NCBI GenBank assembly: GCA_021821425.1
Contig: JAKACL010000160.1
Span: 1-6,845, forward strand
DNA: 6,845 nt
Direction of reading: 5' to 3'
Origin: Pseudomonadota bacterium
GTDB lineage: Bacteria; Pseudomonadota; Gammaproteobacteria; Burkholderiales; Thiobacillaceae
Shown: positions 1 through 6,845 of the stretch, piece after piece
Numbering within the stretch: the stretch's first letter is position 1
How the letters are laid out: each line of letters begins with the position of its first letter
Notes under the pieces: model-generated
Told to the model about the DNA's origin: nothing
Databases searched by the model: none
The model's input: only the letters and a program-made list of their open reading frames with translations
Position numbers and translations under genes: made by a program

Positions 1-1
1 A

Positions 2-754
2 GGTCGCACCAGCGAAGCGCGCCAGCCGGGCGCACGCACGTCCGAACCGCGCGAAGCGCGTGAGCCCCGTGAAGCCCGCGAGGCACGCACCGACCAGCCC
101 AAGCAGCCGCGTCCGCCACGTCAGCCCAAGCCACGCCCCGAGGCCGAAGCCGCGCCGCGCGAGGCCCTCGTCGCCGACGCGCCGCGCGACGACGCTGCAA
201 GCGAAGAAAAACGCGAGCCACGCAGCCGGCGTGGCCGCGGCCGCCGCGGTCGCGGCGAAGGCCGTCCGGAAACCGCTGCCAATGGATCGGGCGCGCCGCA
301 TGCCGTCATCGAGCTTGCCGGCTACCACGCGATCATCGAAATCGCGCGTCCGCCGCGCCGCGCAGTGGCCCCGGCTGCGGCACCTGCGCAACAGGCATTG
401 CAACTGGACGCGCCGGCAGCAGCACCGCTGCCGGGCGCCGTCACCGCGTCGCCCGCTGCCATCCTGGCTGATCTCGCGACCAGCAAGGCCGATCTGCAGC
501 AGGTGGAAACCCAGGCCGCCGCCGAAGCGGCGGCCGCCAGCGAGCCGAGCCGTCCGCGCCGCCGTCGTCGCCCCACGGTCAAGACCGAGGCCGAGCCGGT
601 CAGCCTGATGCAGGTGGAAACCACCGAGCCGGTCAGCCCCGTCGTCGAAACCGCGGCGCCGTCTGCGCCCCACCCCACCCGCAGACGTTCGCGTCCGCAG
701 GCGGTGCCGGCGGTGCAGGAGCCGCTGGTGCAGGTGGAAACGCAGGCGAAGTAA
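2..754 (+). CDS. rne: Ribonuclease E, C-terminal scaffold region (5' partial)
   Basis: The frame is open from the left edge to a TAA at 752-754, giving about 250 residues with no catalytic domain, so the S1/DNase-I-like catalytic half must lie upstream of the window. What is visible is low-complexity and probably disordered: E-P-R-E-A-R repeats, a K/P/R-rich stretch (PKQPRPPRQPKPRP), an RGG-like box (RSRRGRGRRGRGEGR, about 221-265), a short hydrophobic island (HAVIELAGYHAIIEIARPP, 299-355), an Ala/Pro-rich part, and three QVET motifs, the last one next to the C-terminus (PLVQVETQAK). In the RNase E family the C-terminal half scaffolds the RNA degradosome and binds RNA through arginine-rich segments; the basic stretches here fit that role. 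The identification rests on composition and on the QVET ending that I recall from betaproteobacterial RNase E, not on catalytic motifs. RNase G lacks such a tail. Another RGG-rich RNA-binding protein is the main alternative. The gene converges on the uvrB-phosphatase pair. Confidence 0.8.
   Translation, partial: GRTSEARQPGARTSEPREAREPREAREARTDQPKQPRPPRQPKPRPEAEAAPREALVADAPRDDAASEEKREPRSRRGRGRRGRGEGRPETAANGSGAPHAVIELAGYHAIIEIARPPRRAVAPAAAPAQQALQLDAPAAAPLPGAVTASPAAILADLATSKADLQQVETQAAAEAAAASEPSRPRRRRRPTVKTEAEPVSLMQVETTEPVSPVVETAAPSAPHPTRRRSRPQAVPAVQEPLVQVETQAK
44..88 (+). repeat. Short coding repeat (EPREAR units) in the RNase E tail
   Basis: In the RNase E frame this stretch encodes EPREAR twice and then EAR. 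Arg and Glu alternate, which makes a charged, probably flexible or single-helix segment. The copies use different codons, so the repeat is better preserved as protein than as DNA. This fits selection on composition rather than a recent slippage event. Confidence 0.6.
499..741 (+). repeat. Three dispersed copies of the QVET motif (12-bp identical core)
   Basis: The 12-mer GCAGGTGGAAAC occurs at 499-510, 610-621 and 730-741, always in the RNase E frame. The encoded contexts are LQQVETQ, LMQVETT and LVQVETQ, that is L-x-Q-V-E-T. Spacing is 111 and 120 bp. The surrounding sequence is not repeated, so these are short motifs in a disordered tail rather than a tandem duplication. They may be short linear peptides that bind a partner, which is inference. 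Confidence 0.75.
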
Positions 755-770
755 AGCCTGCCGTATCAAC

Positions 771-802
771 GAAAACGGGGCCGCTATCAGCGGCCCGTTT
801 TC
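771..802. terminator. Bidirectional intrinsic terminator between rne and the phosphatase gene
   Basis: The left arm GAAAACGGGGCCGC (771-784) and right arm GCGGCCCGTTTTC (790-802) pair around the loop TATCA, with one extra G in the left arm. The G/C-rich stem has an A tract on its left flank and a T tract on its right flank, so the RNA from either strand ends in a U-rich stretch. It lies 17 bp after the RNase E stop and 18 bp past the phosphatase stop, which is where one terminator can serve two convergent units. Confidence 0.85.
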
Positions 803-820
803 ATTTCTCAGAAAAAACCG

Positions 821-1307
821 TCAGACGCCCGGTCGCATTTTCACCCGGCTCTCGCCGGTGATCTCCCGGATCAGCCCCTGCACCGCGTCCTCGATCATGT
901 CGAGGTTTTCCTCGAAGCCATGGGCGCCGCCGTAATACGGGTCGACCACGTCGAGGTTGGGGTATTTGCGGCTGAACGACAGCAGGCGGCGGATCTTGGC
1001 GTGGTGGTGCGCAGGCGCACGCTCGATCAGCCGGTCGTAGTTGTCGCCGTCCATCACCAGGATGTAGTCGAAGCGCTCGAAATCGGCATCTTCCACCTTG
1101 CGTCCGCGCAACTGGCTGATGTCCACGCCGCGCTGGCGGATCGCCTGCTGCGCGCGCGGGTCGGGCGACGCGCCGACGTGATAGGCATGGGTGCCGGCGG
1201 AATCCACCTCCACGTGCCGGTCGAGCCCTGCGTCCTGCAGCGCCTTGCGCAGCATGCCTTCCGCCATCGGCGAACGGCAGATATTGCCCATGCAGACCAT
1301 CAATACC

Positions 1308-1315
<8 letters not shown>
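821..1315 (-). CDS. Low-molecular-weight protein tyrosine phosphatase
   Basis: The product is a 164-residue cytosolic phosphatase of the low-molecular-weight PTP family, which hydrolyses phosphotyrosine through a cysteinyl-phosphate intermediate. The P-loop is at the N-terminus, C8-M-G-N-I-C-R14-S15, with C8 as nucleophile and R14 binding phosphate. The general-acid loop DPYYGG has D125. The length is typical for the family. The start is ATG at 1315: GGAAGA lies five bases upstream of it, and the protein then begins [11 protein letters not shown] as homologues do. A TTG five codons earlier (1330) has no such support. The ATG overlaps the uvrB stop as ATGACTAA, so the gene is probably translated by coupling to uvrB. 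No kinase, capsule or exopolysaccharide gene is nearby, so the substrate cannot be guessed. Arsenate reductase (ArsC) uses the same fold, but the full PTP loop and the DPYY acid loop argue against it. Confidence 0.93.
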
Positions 1316-3335
<2,020 letters not shown>

Positions 3336-3396
3336 AGGTAAAATCGCGCGGCTCAAACCCATTGATAGTAGCACTTCCGCCCCCTGCGGATGCTCT

Positions 3397-3402
3397 GAAG
3401 GA
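3397..3402 (+). promoter_or_regulatory. Ribosome binding site supporting the aminotransferase GTG start
   Basis: GAAGGA lies six bases ahead of the GTG at 3409, an ideal spacing. It is the reason for preferring that GTG over the open frame upstream, which begins inside the antisense uvrB start region. Confidence 0.75.
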
Positions 3403-3408
3403 ACCACT

Positions 3409-4602
3409 GTGGAACTCTCCCGCCGCGTACAGGCCATCAAGCCCTCGCCCACCCTGGCCGTCACCGCCCGCGCCGCTGCGCTGAAGGCGACCGGCCGCGA
3501 CATCATTGGCCTCGGCGCCGGCGAACCCGACTTCGACACCCCGCAGCACATCAAGGACGCGGCGATCGGCGCGATCAACGCGGGCTTCACCAAATACACC
3601 GCGGTCGACGGCACTCCCGGCCTGAAGGCGGCGATCATCGCCAAGTTCAAGCGCGACAACGGCTTCGACTACACGCCCAGGCAGATCCTGGTCTCCTGCG
3701 GCGGCAAGCAGAGTTTCTTCAACCTGGTGCAGGCGGTGATCAATCCCGGCGACGAGGTCATCATCCCCGCGCCCTACTGGGTGTCCTACCCCGACATCGT
3801 CATCCTCGCCGACGGCAAGCCGGTAATCGTCGAGGCCGGCATCGAGCAGGGGTTCAAGATCACCCCGGCACAGCTGGAGGCGGCGATCACGCCGAAGACC
3901 CGGCTGGTGGTCATCAACAGCCCGTCCAACCCCACCGGCGCGGTCTACACCGGCGACGAGCTGGCCGCACTGGGCGCCGTGCTGCGCAAGCACCCGCAGG
4001 TGCTGATCGCATCCGACGACATGTACGAGCACATCCGGCTCGACGACGTGCCCTTCGTCAACATCCTCAACGTCTGCCCCGACCTCTACGACCGCACGCT
4101 GGTGCTGAACGGCGTGTCGAAGGCCTATTCGATGACCGGCTGGCGCATCGGCTACGCGGCCGGCCCCGAAGCCATCCTGCGCGCGATGACCAACGTGCAG
4201 TCGCAGTCGACCTCCAACCCCACCTCGATCTCGCAGGTGGCTGCGGAGGCCGCGCTGAACGGCGACCAGGGCTGCATCACCCCGATGCTCGACGCCTTCA
4301 AGGCGCGCCATCGTTTCGTCGTCGATGCGCTCAACGCCATCCCCGGCTTCAAGTGCGTGGACAGCGGCGGCGCCTTCTACGCCTTTCCCGATGTGCGCCC
4401 CGCGATCATGAACCTGCTGGCGCGCGACATCATCGAAGCGCCGACCGACATCGCGTTTTCCGAATACCTGCTGGAGTCCGCCGACGTCGCCGTCGTCCCC
4501 GGCTCGGCTTTCGGCGCCGAAGGCTACATCCGGCTGTCGTTCGCCACCTCGCAGGCCAATCTGGACAAGGCGCTCAAGCGCATCGCCCAGGCGCTGGCCT
4601 AG
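3409..4602 (+). CDS. aspC: Class I PLP-dependent aminotransferase (aspartate aminotransferase, subgroup 1-beta type)
   Basis: The protein has 397 residues and is a cytosolic fold-type I enzyme that moves the amino group between aspartate (or a similar amino acid) and 2-oxoglutarate using pyridoxal phosphate (PLP). Catalytic residues are all present: K238 in [16 protein letters not shown] forms the Schiff base, N174 (SPSNPTG) and D203 with Y206 (SDDMYEH) hold the cofactor, and R375 (YIRLSFATS) binds the substrate carboxylate. These positions match the Thermus-type subgroup 1-beta enzymes rather than E. coli AspC. Other landmarks are [12 protein letters not shown] near residue 40 and APYWVSYPD. 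The start is GTG with a well-placed GAAGGA upstream. Some members of this subgroup transaminate prephenate to arogenate, so that activity is possible here and cannot be excluded by eye. It is divergent from uvrB, and the YihY-type gene follows after 33 bp, probably on the same transcript. Confidence 0.92.
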   Translation: MELSRRVQAIKPSPTLAVTARAAALKATGRDIIGLGAGEPDFDTPQHIKDAAIGAINAGFTKYTAVDGTPGLKAAIIAKFKRDNGFDYTPRQILVSCGGKQSFFNLVQAVINPGDEVIIPAPYWVSYPDIVILADGKPVIVEAGIEQGFKITPAQLEAAITPKTRLVVINSPSNPTGAVYTGDELAALGAVLRKHPQVLIASDDMYEHIRLDDVPFVNILNVCPDLYDRTLVLNGVSKAYSMTGWRIGYAAGPEAILRAMTNVQSQSTSNPTSISQVAAEAALNGDQGCITPMLDAFKARHRFVVDALNAIPGFKCVDSGGAFYAFPDVRPAIMNLLARDIIEAPTDIAFSEYLLESADVAVVPGSAFGAEGYIRLSFATSQANLDKALKRIAQALA

Positions 4603-4635
4603 CGTCCAGCCCGCCGCGCAGGTAGGCTAGCGACC

Positions 4636-5913
4636 ATGCGCACTCCCGCCCTGCCTCCTCCGCGCGGCACGCTGTCCTGGCTGCTGCAGCTGGCCTACAC
4701 CACCGCGCGCCTGTTCAAGCAGAACAGCCTGCAGAACCATGCCGCGGCGACTTCGTTCTATTTCCTGCTGTCCGCCACGCCGCTGCTGCTGCTGCTGAGC
4801 TACGCGCTGCAATTGCTGGGGCAGCTCGCCGAAAACTCGGTGCCCGCCAGCATCCTGATGGCTGCGCTCTACAGCCAGCTGCAACTCGACAGCCTGACCA
4901 CGCTCGGCTTCATCCCGCGGCAGACCCAGCTTGCCGCCGGCGGCGTCGGCTTCGCCACCCTGATCCTGTCGTCGCGCGGGCTGGTGCATTCGGTCGAAGG
5001 CGCCTTCCGCGTCCTGTTCCCCAGCCCGGGCAGGCACAACATGGTGCTGTCGTGGGTGCTGCCGCTGATCATCCTGCCGGTGCTGTTCCTGCTGATGGGG
5101 CTGGCCGCGCTGGCGCAGGTGGCGCTGGACTTTCTGGGGCAGAACGATTTCATCGGCATCGGCAATGCGCGGGTGCTGCAGGCGCTCAACGCGCTGTTCG
5201 GTTTTTTCATGGTGTGGATGCTGCTGTTCGCCGCCTACTGGCGGCTGCCGCGACAGCATCCGCGCGCGCGCGTCGCCGCCGTGTTCGCGCTGCTGGCTAC
5301 CGTGAACCTGGCGCTGCTGCTGGTGCTGTTCGGCGCCTTCTTCAAGCTGGAAAACTACAATAGCCTGTACGGCGCGGTCGGCGGCGTGGTGTTCGTGCTG
5401 ATCGGCGCCTTTTTCGCCTTCCTGCTGCTGTATCTGTGGGCACAGGCGCTGTATGCCTACGGCAAGGCCGACATCACCGCGCTGGAAAAGCTGTTTCTCG
5501 GCGGCAGCGGCGAAGGCGCCAGCAAGCTCGAAGGCTTCGTCTTCGGCGACGCCCATCGCCTGCTGGAAAAATACGGCCAGGTTCATCCCCCCGGCCATAT
5601 CCTGATCGAGGAAGGCGACGACTCGCGTACCGCCTATTTCCTCTATGCCGGCACCGCCGTGGTCTACAAGAGCACCGACAGCGGACGGCGCCATCTGGGC
5701 GCCCTCAACGAAGGCCAGCTGTTCGGCGAAATGGCCTATCTTTTGAACGAGAAGCGCACCGCCTCGGTGGTGGCCGAAACCGAGATCACCGTGCTGGCGC
5801 TGCCGCCGCAGATCATGGAAGAACTGATGCGCCACTCGGCCCCGCTGTCGCGCCGCATCATCGACATCCTGTGCCAGCGGCTGGAGCGGATGAACCTGGC
5901 GAACCCGGGCTGA
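4636..5913 (+). CDS. YihY/BrkB-family inner membrane protein fused to a cyclic-nucleotide-binding domain
   Basis: The product has 425 residues. Residues 1-280 look like the YihY/BrkB (formerly "RNase BN") membrane family: an amphipathic N-terminus with FKQNSLQNHAAATSFYFLLSATP, then six likely membrane helices near 38-64, 96-115, 137-166, 181-203, 212-236 and 246-275. After a short linker (GGSGEGASK), residues about 297-420 form a Crp/PKA-type nucleotide-binding domain. Its phosphate-binding cassette is LFGEMAYLLNEKRTASVVAE, with E365 and R374 at the positions that contact ribose and cyclic phosphate in CRP and PKA, so ligand binding looks possible. There is no DNA-binding helix-turn-helix afterwards; the protein ends in a single helix (LSRRIIDILCQRLERMN). 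The YihY family has no firmly known biochemical function. The E. coli name RNase BN was a misassignment. A nucleotide-gated transport or signalling role is inference. The start ATG has only a weak AGGTAGG nine bases upstream. The gene follows the aminotransferase by 33 bp with no terminator between. Confidence 0.87.
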   Translation: MRTPALPPPRGTLSWLLQLAYTTARLFKQNSLQNHAAATSFYFLLSATPLLLLLSYALQLLGQLAENSVPASILMAALYSQLQLDSLTTLGFIPRQTQLAAGGVGFATLILSSRGLVHSVEGAFRVLFPSPGRHNMVLSWVLPLIILPVLFLLMGLAALAQVALDFLGQNDFIGIGNARVLQALNALFGFFMVWMLLFAAYWRLPRQHPRARVAAVFALLATVNLALLLVLFGAFFKLENYNSLYGAVGGVVFVLIGAFFAFLLLYLWAQALYAYGKADITALEKLFLGGSGEGASKLEGFVFGDAHRLLEKYGQVHPPGHILIEEGDDSRTAYFLYAGTAVVYKSTDSGRRHLGALNEGQLFGEMAYLLNEKRTASVVAETEITVLALPPQIMEELMRHSAPLSRRIIDILCQRLERMNLANPG

Positions 5914-5923
5914 GGATCGGATA

Positions 5924-5943
5924 TACTGTATGCATATACAGTA
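5924..5943. promoter_or_regulatory. LexA operator (SOS box) upstream of the Y-family polymerase
   Basis: TACTGTATGCATATACAGTA carries the CTGT-N8-ACAG core (5926-5929 and 5938-5941) and differs from the E. coli SOS consensus at only the two central bases. The symmetry extends outward to 5921-5946, giving 11-bp perfect arms around a 4-base centre. Its distance from the polymerase ATG (65 bases between) and the gene it precedes both fit LexA repression with induction on DNA damage. It stands out as an AT-rich island in GC-rich DNA. Confidence 0.9.
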
Positions 5944-5946
5944 TAT

Positions 5947-5952
5947 TTGACA
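5947..5952 (+). promoter_or_regulatory. TTGACA hexamer next to the LexA box (possible -35)
   Basis: A perfect -35 consensus begins four bases after the LexA box. No acceptable -10 follows 16-18 bases later, because that stretch is GC-rich hairpin sequence. The -10 may instead be one of the TATACT (5922-5927) or TATATT (5942-5947) hexamers overlapping the operator, but these lack a good -35. The promoter position is therefore unresolved, although every option places LexA over it or beside it. Confidence 0.35.
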
Positions 5953-5953
5953 T

Positions 5954-5987
5954 CCGTCGTCGCCCGGAAAAGCCGGGGCGACGACGG
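5954..5987 (+). other. Strong hairpin in the polymerase leader
   Basis: CCGTCGTCGCCCGG (5954-5967) pairs with CCGGGGCGACGACGG (5973-5987), giving 14 base pairs with one bulged G (5978) and a five-base AAAAG loop. It ends 21 bases before the polymerase ATG. The stem is very GC-rich and no T run follows (GCGTGTTCCC), so it is not a standard intrinsic terminator for the upstream genes. It may be a leader-RNA structure affecting translation or stability, or a weak terminator. Confidence 0.6.
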
Positions 5988-5998
5988 CGTGTTCCCCC

Positions 5999-6002
5999 GG
6001 AG
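5999..6002 (+). promoter_or_regulatory. Ribosome binding site of the Y-family polymerase
   Basis: GGAG sits six bases before the ATG at 6009, just outside the 5954-5987 hairpin, so the hairpin itself would not bury it. It supports that ATG as the start. Confidence 0.65.
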
Positions 6003-6008
6003 CACCCC

Positions 6009-6845
6009 ATGGCCCTGCATTCGCTTTACGTCGACCTCAATTCCTTTTTCGCCTCGGCCGAGCAACAGCTGCGGCCCGAGCTGCGCGGCCGTCCGGTCGG
6101 CGTGCTGCCCGTGATGGCCGACACCACCTGCTGCATCGCCGCCAGCATCGACGCCAAGCGCTACGGCATCCGCACCGGCACGCCGGTGTGGCAGGCCAGA
6201 AAACTGTGTAAAGACATCGTGTTCGTGCAGGCACGACCGGCCACCTACGTCGACATCCACCATCGCATCATTGCCGCCGTGGAGTCGTGCACCCCGGTCG
6301 GCGACGTGCTGTCGATCGACGAAATGGCCTGCGAACTGATGGGCAGCGACCGCCAGGAAGCCCAGGCCGTCAAACTCGGCAAAGAGATCAAGCAGGCGAT
6401 CTACACCCAGGTCGGCGAAGTGCTGCACAGCTCGATCGGCATCGCGCCCAACCGCTTCCTCGCCAAGACCGCGTCCAACATGCAGAAGCCCGACGGCCTC
6501 GTCGTCATCCGCCAGGACGAACTGCCACAGCGGCTGTACGGCCTCAAGCTCGGCGCCCTGAACGGGATCGGCCGCGCCATGGAACAGCGCCTCAACCAGC
6601 TCGGCATCCACAGCGTCGAACAGCTCTGCGCTGCCAGCCGCGAAACCCTGCGCCACGCCTGGGGCGGCGTCGAGGGCGAGCGCTACCACGCCAAACTGCG
6701 CGGCGACGTGGTGGCCTCGCTGCCCACCCAGCGCGCCAGCATCGGCCATTCGCATGTGCTCGCGCCCGAACTGCGCACGCCCGATTCCGCGCTCGCCGTG
6801 CTCTACCGCCTGCTGCACAAGGCCGCGATGCGGCTGCGCCACTAC
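6009..6845 (+). CDS. Y-family translesion DNA polymerase (3' partial)
   Basis: The frame is open from ATG 6009 to the right edge, giving 279 residues of an unfinished protein. Y-family polymerases copy past damaged template bases with low fidelity. Visible are the palm/finger start LYVDLNSFFASAEQQ, with metal ligand D9 and F14 at the ribonucleotide-excluding steric-gate position; the fingers (CCIAASIDAKRYGIRTGTPV, 41-60); the catalytic SIDE motif with D104 and E105; the palm segment SSIGIAPNRFLAKTASNMQKPDG (141-163); a helix-hairpin-helix-like thumb (LNGIGRAMEQRLNQLGIHSVEQL, 185-207); and the start of the little finger (RASIGHSHVLAPELR, from about 242). All active-site acids are present, so it should be active, unlike ImuB. 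VDLNSFF replaces the VDMDAFF-type motif of DinB, and the SIDEMAC motif and the GHSHVL segment suggest a branch distinct from typical DinB (Pol IV) and UmuC; this is a judgement by eye. A LexA box upstream indicates SOS control. The C-terminus, including any beta-clamp-binding motif, is not visible. Confidence 0.92.
   Translation, partial: MALHSLYVDLNSFFASAEQQLRPELRGRPVGVLPVMADTTCCIAASIDAKRYGIRTGTPVWQARKLCKDIVFVQARPATYVDIHHRIIAAVESCTPVGDVLSIDEMACELMGSDRQEAQAVKLGKEIKQAIYTQVGEVLHSSIGIAPNRFLAKTASNMQKPDGLVVIRQDELPQRLYGLKLGALNGIGRAMEQRLNQLGIHSVEQLCAASRETLRHAWGGVEGERYHAKLRGDVVASLPTQRASIGHSHVLAPELRTPDSALAVLYRLLHKAAMRLRHY

Noticed and set aside
60..608. A 182-codon frame overlapping the RNase E tail
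   Set aside because: It is out of frame with the tail that carries the QVET repeats and the stop before the terminator, and it has no start signal. Its Arg/Pro/Ser composition is an artefact of GC content.
804..814. TTTCTCAGAAA inverted repeat after the rne terminator
   Set aside because: Five-base AT-rich arms around a one-base centre are too weak to form a structure and are expected by chance near the terminator.
3404..3412. CCACTGTGG palindrome over the aminotransferase start codon
   Set aside because: It is only nine bases, its symmetry does not extend outward, and it coincides with the start codon. It is too short to call an operator.
3336..3659. N-terminal extension of uvrB by 108 codons
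   Set aside because: This part is antisense to the aminotransferase start and N-terminus and has no similarity to UvrB, whose family N-terminus begins near [10 protein letters not shown].
4627..5835. A 402-codon minus-strand frame rich in Gln and His
   Set aside because: The Q/H-rich composition is the antisense of Leu/Val-rich membrane helices (CTG read as CAG). It is not a gene.
5736..6842. A long minus-strand open frame (368 codons) across the LexA region
   Set aside because: It is antisense to the cyclic-nucleotide domain and to the polymerase, runs through the operator, and has no family motif. It is a GC-driven shadow.

Overview
This high-GC window reads as chromosome from a betaproteobacterium, possibly of the Thiobacillus or Nitrosomonadales type. 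The organism is inferred from the arginine/alanine/proline-rich RNase E tail with its QVET motifs, from the UvrB and subgroup 1-beta aminotransferase sequences, and from the divergent uvrB / aminotransferase arrangement, which I recall from this class. No database search was possible. There are six protein-coding genes, two of them cut by the window edges. I see no RNA gene, insertion sequence, CRISPR array or phage gene.

Layout. Positions 2-754 (+) hold the disordered C-terminal tail of ribonuclease E. A hairpin at 771-802, with A/T tracts on both flanks, separates it from a convergent minus-strand pair: uvrB (3335 to 1308) and a low-molecular-weight protein tyrosine phosphatase (1315 to 821), which overlap by 8 bp. 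A short divergent region, about 3336-3408, follows. From it a class I aminotransferase (3409-4602) and a six-helix YihY/BrkB-type membrane protein fused to a cyclic-nucleotide-binding domain (4636-5913) read rightwards, 33 bp apart. The 95-bp gap at 5914-6008 holds a near-perfect LexA operator, a TTGACA hexamer and a strong hairpin. It leads into a Y-family translesion DNA polymerase that runs off the right edge (6009 to beyond 6845).

How the parts relate. Two DNA-damage functions lie in the window: nucleotide excision repair (uvrB) and translesion synthesis (the Y-family polymerase). Only the polymerase has a visible SOS operator. The phosphatase is probably translated by coupling to uvrB. 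The aminotransferase and the YihY fusion are probably co-transcribed but have no obvious functional link. RNase E belongs to RNA turnover, and only its scaffold region is present.

The points most worth a second look are the SOS-controlled atypical polymerase with its structured leader, the YihY-cNMP-binding fusion that keeps its phosphate-binding arginine, and the thrice-repeated QVET motif in the RNase E tail. Most of the window is otherwise ordinary housekeeping DNA, and I do not see a clear undescribed multi-gene system in it.
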